Below are positions 11,187 to 22,044 of a DNA stretch of 64,000 nucleotides, in pieces. Made by a program: the position numbers and the translations under genes. The notes under the pieces were generated by a model. The model was not told the DNA's origin and searched no databases. It was given only the letters and a program-made list of their open reading frames with translations. How positions within the stretch are numbered: position 1 is the stretch's first letter; every line of letters begins with the position of its first letter. Source of the stretch: Saprolegnia diclina VS20 (taxonomy: Eukaryota; Oomycota; Saprolegniomycetes; Saprolegniales; Saprolegniaceae); assembly GCF_000281045.1 (NCBI RefSeq), contig NW_008246083.1, positions 261,838 to 325,837 of the forward strand, read 5' to 3'.

Positions 11187-14100
11187 ATGAGCTCGTGGCT
11201 CGAGACGCAACTCGAAAAGTGCTTCTTCGCCGCCAAGAACGACTTGAACTACTACTCGTGCCTCGTCAACGCCGGCGTCTTCTCGTCGTCGACGTGTGCG
11301 CTCACGTGTGCAGACGGCGCGGCGTCCTGCTGCAGCACATCGGTGGCCGCAACGCAATGCGCCGCCCAGCCATCAACACGCGCGTGCAAGGTGCTCTTCG
11401 ATACGTACCTCTTTGAACCGCTCGGGTGCGCCTCCCTCTCTCGCGCTGCGATCGTCGCCATCAGTCTCGCCGCGCTGCTCTTCCTCGTTGGGCTTTTCTG
11501 GCTGCTCGTGCGCTGGCGCAAGCAGCGCGCGACCAAGACGTCCCAACGCTACGCGAGCTACTTGCGCTTGGAACGCCAAGTGCGCATCTTGGTCTGGAAG
11601 AACTTTCAACTTATCAAGCGCCGGCCGTTCCGCGCGCTCTTCGAGTTGCTGCTGCCGCTCCTCCTTGTCGGTGCGCTCGTCGTCCTTGGCTTCCTTCCCA
11701 CGTTTGCGGCCTCGTCGTCCGATGAGTTTTGGAGCACTCGGTCGAACTGCGATGGCGAGCTCGACTGCACGACTGTGTTGCTGTCAACGTGCTTGGCCAA
11801 CCTCCCGCGGCTTCTCCAGACTGGCGCGCCTTCGTCCACGTCGTCAACCTTCTACACGAGCGGGCAGCCGGTCTTTGGCATGTTCTTCCTCCTCTCGTAC
11901 CTCCGCTTTGTGCCGTCGCTCACCTCCAAGATCGTGCTCGAGAAGGAGAAGCGGCTCACCGAAGGCATGAAAATGATGGGCGTCTCGGACTCGGCGCTGC
12001 GCGTCTCGTGGCTCCTTGGTGACCACGTCGTTTACACGTGGCTCGCACTTGCCATCGCGCTCGAGCTCAAGTTTGGCAACGTGTTTCCGATGGCCGACCT
12101 CGCGACGCTCTTCCTCTTCTTTGCGGCGTTTGGTCTCTCGATGGTCTCGTTTGCAAATCTCATGAGCATCTTCTTCAACAAGTCCAAGACGGCGGCAATT
12201 GCGTCCGTCTTGGTGTGGGTCCTCGCCTTCTTGCCCTTCTACGCCGTCGACGCCTCGTCGCATACGTCCAAGTACGCAGCCGCGCTGAGCGCCCCGACGG
12301 CATTTGCGTTAGGAATCAAAGTGCTCACGCAGCAGGCGCAGCGCGGCACCGAGCCCTACTACAGCATTGCGTCGGCGCAAGCCACTGGCGGGAGCCGAGT
12401 CAGCGACATGACGTGGTTCCTCTTTAGTGACGCTGTCGTCATGCTGCTGGCGTGCTGGTACTTTGAGCAGGTCGTACCGCAACAGTACGGTGTGCCCAAG
12501 CCCTGGCACTTCCCCTTTCATCGCGCTTACTGGGCTCTACGGAGCGAAGCGCCGCGCCAGTTTCGCCGCCGGTTCACTGCGCGGTTCACCGACATCCCCG
12601 ACTACGAAGCCATGTCGACACCCTCGAGCAGTGAGGCATCAAGCATGCAGCAAGCCAACGTCGAGCCGCCGACGCAAGCGTTGCGTCTCAAGGAGCAGGC
12701 CGGCGAGTGCGTCCAGCTCGTCGGACTCCGGAAAACGTTCAAGACCGACGACGGCGACAGCAAGGTTGCCGTCCACAACCTCCATGTGACCATGTACGCC
12801 GGCCAGATCACGGCGTTCCTCGGGCACAACGGCGCGGGCAAAACGACCACGATTTCGATGCTCACGGGTCTCTTCCCGCCGACCAAAGGCACGGCCTACG
12901 TCTTTGGCAAGACGATCACGGACGACATGGACGCGATCCGCGCCAGCATGGGCGTCTGTCCGCAGCACGACGTGCTCTACGACGAGCTCTCGGTGCTCGA
13001 GCACCTCCAGCTGTACGCGGCCCTCAAGGGCATTGACGACGCAAGCACCCAGATTGACGCGATGGTCGCCGAGGTCGGACTTGTCGAGAAGCGCCACGTC
13101 GCGTCGGCCAAGCTCTCGGGCGGCCAGAAGCGCAAGCTCAGCGTCGCGATCGCGCTGCTTGGGAAGAGCCAAGTGGTGTTTCTGGACGAGCCTACCTCGG
13201 GCATGGACCCGTACTCGCGCCGGTATGTCTATCGCGCTACGAATTGATAGATTGATAGTATTCTGCGGCTAGGTTTACGTGGAACGTGCTCCAGCGCAAC
13301 CGCGAGAACCGGGTCATGGTGCTCACGACGCACTTTATGGACGAAGCCGACCTGCTCGGCGACCGCATCGTCATCTTGTCGGACGGTCGGCTCTGCTGCG
13401 CGGGCTCGTCGCTCTTTCTCAAGCAGCTCTACGGCACAGGCTACAACCTAACGCTCGTCAAGAACAACAGCTGCAACGTGACGGACCTCGTAACATTTGT
13501 GCGGCGCTTTGTGCCCGACACGAACGTGCTTAGCAACGTCGGCGCCGAAGTCGTCTTGCAGCTGCCAACGCACGCAAGTCCGACGTTCCCCGACCTCCTC
13601 CGCGCTCTTGACGACGAGTTGGTGGCGCTGGGCATTCTCGAGTATGGCATCTCGGTCACGACGCTCGAAGAAGTCTTCTTGCGCATTGCCCACCAAGGCG
13701 ACGTCAAGGGTCCTTCCGAAGCCCTTGTCCATTGGCGTGAGAGTCAGCGCAACCTGTTCGCAAAGCCTCCTCGGGCAGCCGCCGAAGCAACGCGGCCGCC
13801 GTCGTTTCGCCACCAATACATGGCCATGCTTCAGAAACGGTATGTCGATTTGCATCCTCTAAAGTCAAAATTTGTGTTGCAATTCACATCAACTGATATG
13901 ATAGCTGGCGCGTATCCCGGCGGGACAAGAAGAACATGGTGTTTACACTCCTCATCCCCGTGCTCTTCCTCGGGATGCTCGCACTTCTGCCGTCCATTCG
14001 AGTCGCGAGCTATCTCCCATCGTACGCGCTTGGCGTTAGCACAGAAGAGGTCGGCAACTACAGAGGCTGCAACGTCGTTCTCACCAACTCGACGACCAAC

Positions 14101-16554
14101 TACGAGTGTGCCTACGGTATCACGCCTGCCGTGTGCCCCAACTGCCAGCCCTTCATGTACGGCTGCGAAGTGACCAACTACTGCTCGGAGGGCGACATCC
14201 GAGGCAACTCGTCGTACCCGTACTGCGCAATGCCCGGTGGATTTCTCCGGAACACCAGCGTCTGCGTCACAGAGTGGTTCAGCCACTGCTCGCTCGGCCT
14301 CGGCGACTGCGATGCATCCACATGCTGCGACGCCACGCAGCCGATCTCGCCGTATTATCCGTGCTCGAGCTGCGCATCCAACAAGTGGCCGTGCTACAGC
14401 GGCCGGTGCCTCGTCAAGCGCGACGCCAAGCTCCAAGGCCAGATCAACACCTTCCTCGCGTCGCTCATCATTGTCATTGGCTTTGCATTTGTGCCGGCGT
14501 CGATCGTTGTGTTTATCGTGAAGGAGAAGGACCCGCACCAGAACGCCAAGTACCAACAGCTCGCTTGCGGCTCGTCCGTGTTTGCCTACTGGTTTTCGAT
14601 CTGGACGCACGACGTGCTCTTCATGCTGCTGCCGGTCGGCGTCGCTGTCGCCTTGCTACCGTCGTTTGCGAGCTTTCAGAACGACTCGGCGTCGATTCTC
14701 GGCGGCCTCGCCCTTCTGCTGACGCACGTGCTCTCGATGCTGCCGCTCGCGTACCTCTTTACGTTTCGATTTACAAAGCACGCGGCCGCTCAGACGTCGG
14801 TGCTGGTGTTCTGCCTCGTCACGGGCGGTCTCCTCAGCATCATCTCGTTTCTCTGCCGCTTGATCGACTTTGAGTTGATCAAGAACCAGCTCACACTAGC
14901 GCAGCTCGACACGCAGTACCTGCGCTGGGTCTACTTGCTCTTTCCCGGGTACGCGCTCACGGACGGGCTCTTCCAGATTGGCATGCGCAAGTACGGGAAC
15001 CCGTTTGGAGGCATGAGCACAGGTTCATGTCCGATCGAACAGTCCTGCTGGAGTGCCAACGTTGCTGGTTGCTGCACAGCCAACTTGTTTGAACTGTCGG
15101 TCGCCGGGCGAAGCCTGTTGTACGGCGGTGTCGAAGCGGTGCTGTTTACGCTTCTAGTGCTCTACGCCGACCGACCGACTCGCGCTCGGCCACCGACCAA
15201 GGCCGACAACGCCTACCGCGAGCGCGGAGGCTTTCTTGAGCCAGACGTGGCCGCCGAAGCGATTCGCGTCATGCAAGGCCGCGCCAGTGGCGACAACGTC
15301 GTCTTGCACAAGCTCCACAAACAGTACGGCACCGAGAAGGTTGCGCTGCACCAGCTCAGCCTCGGCATCCCGAAAGGCGAGTGCTTTGGCTACCTCGGCA
15401 TCAACGGCGCGGGCAAGTCGACGACGCTGCAGATCCTCCATGGCGCGCTGCAGCCCACCTCTGGCTCGGTCACGGTCAATGGCCATCAGTTGCCAACCGA
15501 ACTCCGCGCAGCGCGGGCCTCGACCGGCTACTGTCCGCAGTTTGACGCACTCCACGACTTGCTCACGGTCCAAGAGGAACTCGAACTCTACGCGCGTCTC
15601 AAGGGCGTTGTGGACGTCAAGGGCGCGGTCGCCGCCAAGATCGACCAGTTTGGCCTGCACGCGTTTGCAGCCAAGCGGACGCAGGGCCTCAGTGGCGGCA
15701 ACAAGCGCAAGGTGTCGACGGCCATCGCACTGCTCGGGTCGCCGACGCTGCTGCTACTCGATGAACCGTCGACGGGGATGGACCCGGCCGCGCGGCGCGA
15801 CATGTGGGACGTGATTGTCGGCGTTCTGCAAGAGAAGAGTTGTTCGGTGATTTTGACAACCCACTCAATGGAGGAGTGCCAAGCGCTCTGCACGCGCATC
15901 GGCATCCTCGTGAGCGGGCAGCTCAAGTGCCTCGGCACGGCGCAGCATCTCAAGCACAAGTTTGGCCGCGGCTTTACGCTCGACCTCAAGCTCGAGGCGC
16001 TGCCCGAAGATACTTGGCCTCTGTTGCCAACAGCCTCCACAATGCTGAGCATGGACGACATGGCGGCTCTCTGCGACGAAATGGACTGTGCACCGCGACT
16101 GGAGCGGCTCCAGGCGGACTGGGTCATCGCCCACTACCTCGAGAAGGACGGCGGCGTCCCCATTGCCGTGCTTCGGCAGTGGTGGGCGACCGACGATGCC
16201 AGCGACGCGCTCTTGAAGCGACTGGACGCGGACCTCGAAGGCACGACGCTCATCGAGCATCACGGCGAGCACTTTCGTCTCCAAGTCGAGAAGGCGTTTG
16301 GCCACACGCTCCAGTCGCTCTTTGCGTGGATGGAAGGCCACAAGGAGGCGCTCTTCCTTGCGCAATACAGCGTGAGCGACACGACGCTCGAAGAGATCTT
16401 CAACGGCATGGCCGCGAGTCAGGACGAGGAGAGGCTCAGCGTCCATGGCCGCCGCCAGCTCGCGCTCCGGGCGAGTAGCCCGCAGTCGGTGCGGTCGTAC
16501 CACCGGTCAAGTTCGCTGCACAAACTGCCCATCAAAGCCAAGCCCGTGCTCTGA
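11187..16554 (+). CDS. ABCA-type full-length ABC transporter, copy 2
   Basis: Paralogue of the minus-strand ABCA gene, 1750 residues. Exons are 11187-13222, 13273-13839 and 13905-16554. It has the same order: Cys-rich N-terminal segment (CADGAASCC), TM, TMD1, NBD1 (HNGAGKTTT, LSGGQKRKLS, FLDEPTSGMD), TMD2 with a Cys-rich loop, and NBD2 (INGAGKSTT, LSGGNKRKVS, LLDEPSTGMD). NBD1 and most of TMD2/NBD2 match copy 1 almost base for base, whereas the N-terminus, the extracellular loops and intron 2 (65 nt here, 46 nt in copy 1) have diverged. Both NBDs appear functional. The cargo is probably lipid-like, by family. Start codon and context match copy 1. Confidence 0.95.
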
Positions 16555-17024
16555 GCCTACATTGTCACGTCGACTAGTAACCTGCATTTATATGATCACC
16601 ATGTTTCTGTTCTACAAATGGCAGCCGACACGATCGCTGCGGTGGAAACCCCAACCCTAATCGCGGTGCCGGGGTTAGGACTGGCTGGGCGGGCTACGTT
16701 GTTGATAAGGATGACGGAGCTTGAACCTCGCACCTCATGAGAGCCACGGAGGCTTCGACCTTCAGCTCAAAACGTTGTCGTCTGGGTGCATATGCCAGTA
16801 CTAGTGTGCATTTTCACAGCATATTAGCATGATATACTACTGTAGTATAGGACTCAAACATGCTGGCGCCCAGGTCTGTGGCCGATGCGAGGAAGAGAGC
16901 GAGATGGCTTGACAAGTAGGTAAATTTGAATGGGCCCAGGTCGTCTATGTGTTCGGCCCGACAAGTACAGTGCGAGGTGTCACCTGCTTTGGCCACGCTC
17001 CTTCTTCAACCACCACTGTAGCAT
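16555..17024. other. Intergenic, nothing evident
   Basis: About 470 bp between the second ABCA gene and the PKA regulatory subunit. It contains a weak CCTAA/TTAGG inverted pair near 16655-16680. No ORF of coding character and no RNA gene was seen. Confidence 0.5.
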
Positions 17025-17045
17025 TGCGTTTTACTATAAAACGCA
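17025..17045. promoter_or_regulatory. TGCGTTTT-ACTAT-AAAACGCA promoter palindrome
   Basis: Perfect 8-bp inverted repeat (TGCGTTTT at 17025-17032, AAAACGCA at 17038-17045) with a TATA-like spacer, ending 40 bp upstream of the PKA-R start codon. The same arms recur at 32268-32296, and single AAAACGCA copies occur at 24642-24649 and 18717-18724, each within 90 bp of a start codon. Confidence 0.5.
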
Positions 17046-17084
17046 TCTGGCGTTTGACGTTAAACCCACCCGGTCAAGGGCAAA

Positions 17085-18347
17085 ATGGTGCGTCAAGCAC
17101 TCAGCATGGTGAGCGGCAGTGGGAAGCGCGAGCCCGATGGGCCGGACGGCGGCCCGCCCGCCAAGCGCGCCAAGGACATGAGCGTAGCATCCAGCGACGC
17201 GGTTCTTGCCGAGGACGATGCGGAAGATCGGAAGCGACGCGCCATGGCACAGAGCCGCGGGCGACGACCGTCCGTGAGGTACGAGGTCCATCTGCCACAG
17301 CCCACCGCATCCTCACGACGCCATAGCTCGGGCAGCCTCCAGAACGCCGCCATGGCCGGCCCCAAGAAGTTTGTACCCAAGTCGGACGACGCCATCGAGC
17401 GCATCAAGCGGGCGGTCGCGAGCAACTTCATGTTCAACTCGCTCGACATGGAGCAGCAGCGCGACGTCATTGGCGCGATGGAGGAGAAGGTCGTGCGCCG
17501 AGGCGACGTCGTCATCAACCAGGTGCGAACGTCCGAAGCGGCGCATCTCATGCATGGCGCGTAGGGCGAGGAAGGCGACTACTTTTACGTGATTGACGAC
17601 GGCGAGTTTGACGTCTTTACCCGCGCGACTGGCCTTGCGACGCCCGTCTGTCACTACGTCAAAGGCAACACGTTTGGCGAGCTCGCGCTCATGTACAACA
17701 GCCCCCGCGCAGCCACGGTGGTCGCCACGACAGACGCAGTGCTCTGGGCGCTGGACCGGGACACCTTTCGACGCATCATTGTCACGGCGAGCAAGCTGCG
17801 GTCGCAGGTACGACCTACTACGTACTGCATATGCACCAAGATGACGGGATAGAAATACGAAGCGCTGCTGGCCAACATGGAGCTCATGTCGCACTTGACG
17901 CGGCCCGAGGTGTCGATCATCGCCGACGCACTCCAGCCCGCCACGTACCGCGCCGGCGACGTCCTCATCCGCCAAGACGACGACGACTACCACACGTTTC
18001 ATTTCTACCTGCTCCTGGACGGCGAATGCAACTTTGTGTATTCAGACGAGGACGGCGCGAGCTCGGTCGTGGGCTCGGTCGGGCCGGGCGGCTACTTTGG
18101 CGAAAAGGTAATGGGCCGATAAGCCTTCGAGTAAGTTGGTCATCGATGTCCGTAGGCGCTCACGGAGAAGTCCAAGCGCGCCGTGAGCGTCGTGGCGGCG
18201 ACCGACGTGACCTGCTTGTCGATGGACGTGGCGACGTTTGAGCGGCTCATGGGCCCGTTCCAGGAGATCTTTGCGCGCCAGATCACCAACTACCCGAACG
18301 CGAGCGAGGTTCACTTTGCATTGCGCCAGACGCGAACCGGTCTTTAG
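17085..18347 (+). CDS. cAMP-dependent protein kinase regulatory subunit
   Basis: PKA R subunit of 375 residues that should bind and inhibit the catalytic subunit until cyclic nucleotide is bound. Exons are 17085-17522, 17565-17807, 17853-18107 and 18156-18347. The autoinhibitory motif RRPSV (Ser63) is of the phosphorylatable type-II kind. Two cyclic-nucleotide-binding domains follow (about 113-235 and 236-360), with phosphate-binding cassettes FGELALMYNSPRAATV and FGEKALTEKSKRAVSV, each keeping the key Glu and Arg. The N-terminus is short, basic (GPPAKRAKD) and lacks a recognisable RIIa dimerisation-docking helix, so the protein may be monomeric or may dimerise differently. An alternative start is Met8. 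The ligand could be another cyclic nucleotide. Confidence 0.93.
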
Positions 18348-18812
18348 TCGTCTCGTGAAGTAGAGAGCACTAGCTCGTAAGATCGAACGCGGGCGCCCGC
18401 CGCTCGCCAAACAACTGCCTCCTCGACGTCGCCGAAAGCAAAGCAAAGGACGCTAAGAGACCCAAGCGACGTGTGCTCTCTCTTCCTCGCCCTTGCGACT
18501 CGGCATCATAGTACAGTGTACTGTCGTCCTTAGCCAGGTTGACATCCCGAACACTGTGACTCTGCGGCTTGGTAGACGTATCTGAGCGCGCCTCTGGTGC
18601 CATGGGCCAAGGACACCACGGCGCCGATGGTGACAGTCGCTGGAGCTGGACGCGAGATGAGCTGGTGCCACGATCGCCAGGCAACGTGATCGGGCGGCCT
18701 GTCTGCGTCAAAGTAAAAAACGCATGGTCGTTGGGAGAGGAGGGGTTAAAGTAGGCGTTAAAGAGGTCGAAAATAATGGATCGTCCCGGCAGAGTGGCAA
18801 GCAATCGGCAGC
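18348..18812. other. Intergenic with AAAACGCA element
   Basis: 465 bp between two same-strand genes. It holds AAAACGCA at 18717-18724 (89 bp before the next ATG) preceded by a partial TGCGT half-site at about 18704. No other feature was seen. Confidence 0.5.
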
Positions 18813-20116
18813 ATGAAGCGGGAGCTCGATCGGCCCGACGAGGCCCCGCCCGCCAAGCGCGCCAAAGACGGAAGCCGGCGCATCCACTTCGCCGACGTGT
18901 CGGTCGTCCTCTTCGATGAAGCGCTGCCTGTCGTCTCCCGCTTCGGCGGCTACCGCGTCCCGACGTCGCCGACGCAGCACGCCCGCCACGAGACCAAGGA
19001 GCGCGACGTCCGCGCGCTCGACGAAGCGACCTCGCTGGCGCACGTCCACGCTACGGAGCTCCGCGAGACGATCCGCCATGTCGGTCTCGGCATCGATCCG
19101 GTCTGCGGCTGCGACGACGTAACCGCGCTGCAAGCCCAGCTCGACCTTCTGCAGGACGCCCGTCTCGAAGCAACGATCGCCTTTGGCGACGTCGACGGTA
19201 GCGAAGACGACTCTGCCTCGGGTTCGCGCTTCTTCCAGGGCAAGGAGCTCCTCTCGGGTCACATTGGCAGCGGCTACGTCTTTGGTCACCGCTTCGTGAC
19301 GCTCGACCAGTACATCATGACGATGGAGGACATTGAGATCGCGTCCTTCCTCAAGTCGCATGACCGACCCGTGCCAGCGTTCAAGCTCCCGACAAAGGCA
19401 GAGAAGAAGGCCAAGGTCGACCCGACGCAGCTGACCGCGATGCACTTTATGAACCAAGGCAAGCCATTGGACGCGCTCGCGCTCGACGAACTCCAGCTCG
19501 AGTGCACGATCCGAGGTATGTTTGATCTTGCGTCCCGCAAGCGCGTCAAGAAGAAGCTTCTCGTTCAGAAGCTCCGGGTACGCTCCAACGTCAAGTGCAT
19601 CTTAACGTCATGAGGATGCTGTCTAGCCCATCTTTGAAGACGAGTATCACATGCGCATGGCCGAGCAGCGTCAGCGCACCGCCATGGAGGACGCCGCCTT
19701 GGGTAGGCATCTATCTCTCCTTCGTACATTCAAGGCTCAGGACTGGAGTAGAGATCCTCGAAGCTGCGAGTACTGCCAAGATGCGCGCCTGCTTGCATCG
19801 TGCTTTGGTCAAGCGCTTGGCGTCCCCGATGCACGATGAGAGCGACGTGACGCCGGCGTCACTCTCGGCCTTGTTCAAGCTCGTGGTGGCGCAGCACCTC
19901 GATGGCCTCCATTGCTCGTGCCCAGTGCCACTCGCCGTGCCCGAGGCGGTCCCTGTGATGGCGAAAGACGACGTAGCGATGGCGGAGGAAGCGGCGACGG
20001 AGCCGGAGCCGTGCCCGTTGGAAGCGACGACACCAGAGCGCCCCGAGACCACCAATCAAGCGTGCGTCTCGGCGCCTGTTGACGAGGTGCCCGTCGCCAG
20101 CACTGTCGAAGCTTAA
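18813..20116 (+). CDS. Unknown protein with NLS-like N-terminus and RVxF-like motif
   Basis: Spliced product of 401 residues from exons 18813-19577, 19627-19702 and 19752-20116; all junctions are GT-AG and in frame. No family was recognised. Visible features are an N-terminal basic patch (APPAKRAKDG) like that of the upstream PKA-R protein; SRRIHFADVSVV just after it, which fits a PP1-docking RVxF pattern (R-R-I-H-F); a mainly helical middle; LDALALDELQLECTIRGMFD, also helical; and an acidic Glu/Pro-rich C-terminus (from about residue 330). The Met at 18813 is the first in frame and aligns the basic patch with that of PKA-R. It could be a nuclear phosphatase regulator, but this rests only on short motifs. 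Confidence 0.72.
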
Positions 20117-20575
20117 ATAGATGATGATTGTCGACGCCTCCCGTCGTGCGTTGCAGTCTTCCGTGGTGACGACCCCGCACGTTGTCACGTGGTGCGGCGC
20201 ATGCGAGGAGGTGGTGTGACGCGATAGTTTGCAGCAGCGACGGGGCGGTCCGCCATGTGCCAGGCGGGTGCGCGCACCCGTCCGCACCCGCGTGCCAGCG
20301 CCCAAAGATACGGAGGACCCGCCATGGACCAAGCACGAGACGGGTCGTCCTGCATGTCCTGCATCGCCGGTCGGCCGCCTTTCTCGCCGGCGGTCGTCTT
20401 CGGGTTGCACCCAAGATTCAGCTTTGGATTATAGCCAATGGCCTTGCGCTTGCCCATCTCGCCGCTATGTGATTGGCTTGACGCAGATTTGGCGCGTGTT
20501 TGATTGGCTGGAAAGTGGAATCTACCATCCAAAACAGCAACTAAAAAATATACCAAAATAAATAAATTCGTCCTG
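20117..20575. promoter_or_regulatory. Upstream region of the CE2 gene with CCAAT boxes
   Basis: 459 bp. Inverted CCAAT boxes (GATTGGCT) occur at about 20471 and 20500, and an A-rich run lies immediately before the start at 20576. The distal part is GC-rich without coding character. Confidence 0.45.
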
Positions 20576-22001
20576 ATGCTCGAGGCCGACCACGAGACGA
20601 CGGGCTGCCCGACGACGGCCGAGCTCGAGGTCTACAACTTTGACGTCGCCAAGTACAAGGGCGGCGCGTACCGGCTCGTGACGGCCGTCGACCCGCTCGT
20701 GCACCTCAGCGGGCGCTTCCTCCGGTACGGCGAGACGGGTCCGCGCAAGACCAAGGTCAACGCCGTGCAGTTCGACTGGCCGCACTGCGGCTTCACGCTG
20801 CGCGTCGTGGGCGCGACCACGGTCGCGATCCGCCTCAAAGGCGAGGGCAACTACTTCAACGTCTTTGTCGACGGCGCCTTCCGCTGCATCCTCCGCGCGT
20901 CGCTCAAGGCCACGTGCTGCGAGATCGCCCACTTTGACGACGGCGGCGAGCATGTCGTGTACGTCGCCAAGCGCACCGAGCCGCAGATGCGTGGCGCGGT
21001 CTCGACCTTCAAGGTGTGCACCTTTTACGGCTTTATCGTCGACCGGACGGCCGAGGTGCTTCCGTACACCCCGCCGACGTTGCGCAAGATGGAGTTTATT
21101 GGCGACTCGGACACGTGCGGCTTTGGGAACGAAGGCGCCGCGTCGCACAACAAGGCCTTCTTCGGCATGAAGGGCCGCATGGAGAACGTCTACAACGCGT
21201 ACCCGTGCATCACGTCGCGCCTCTTCAACGCCGAAGCACACGTCTTGGCGTGGAGCGGGTCGGTCCCTCATCTCGCGTCGCGTTCGATACGACCGTGCCA
21301 TTGTAGGAAGGGCGTCCACAGCAACTCGGTCGACTGGGGCGCCAACATGAGCGCCATGTGGAAGAACACGATCGCATCCCGCGACGGCCAGTGGGATCTC
21401 CAGAGGTATATCAATGGAGAATATTGTCTGCAGCCTTCCCAACGACAATGTAGCTGGATGCCGGACGCAGTGATCATCAACTTGGGCGGCCAAGACCTCT
21501 TCCCGCCTGCGTCGTCCGAGGCCGACATTGTCGGCGCGTACACGGCGCTGCTCGAAGACGTTCGCTTGCGTACGGATCTCGTTTCCGAAAAGTATCAATG
21601 TGTCAAGTAACCGGGGTGTAGATCGACCGGACGCGCATATTTTCTGTGTGGTTTGCGATGAAAACTGTACGAGCGGCGAAGAAGACGAGCTCAACCGGAG
21701 CCGCATGTCATTGCAGCTGCAAGAGATCACCAAGGTGGCCATGTCGCGCGTGCGCAAGATGGATCTGCGCATGCACTACTGCTTCCTCCGCATACCCGGG
21801 GGCATGGACGACGCCGACTTTGCCAACATGCGCCACTACGCGGTGAGCGGCCACGTCAAGTTTGCGCAAGCGCTCGCAAAAGAGATCGCGTTCCGCACCG
21901 AGTGGCCTCTCGCCATCGACGAGATCGACACGATCCCGTACCCGCAGTCCAAAGACCAGATCCTCGTGCCGGAGAAGGGCTCCAACTGCGCGATTTGCTA
22001 G
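20576..22001 (+). CDS. CE2-like SGNH esterase (acetylxylan/carbohydrate esterase type)
   Basis: 425-residue SGNH-fold esterase resembling carbohydrate esterase family 2, which removes acetyl groups from polysaccharides. Exons are 20576-21258, 21307-21405, 21454-21569 and 21622-22001. The N-terminal half is a beta-rich domain (about 10-165, with GNYFNVFV and FDDGGEHVVYVAKRT) as in CE2. The catalytic block I EFIGDSDTCGFGNEG (Ser about 176) follows, then SGKGVHSNSVDWG, block III-like INLGGQD, and the C-terminal His block HYAVSGHVKFAQAL. The Asn of the usual GxND is replaced by Gln (GGQD). The product has no clear signal peptide from the chosen ATG; an in-frame TTG upstream was rejected. It could be intracellular or secreted unconventionally. 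Its stop lies 43 bp from the convergent GH85-like gene. Confidence 0.85.
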
Positions 22002-22044
22002 ACAACCCTGTTCCCTCTTATACTATATACACCTTTGCTACCAC

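Noticed and set aside
16711-16740. TTGAACCTCG on + (GGTTCAA-like B-box on -), possible tRNA
   Set aside because: The T-stem does not pair, and no acceptor or anticodon arm can be drawn.
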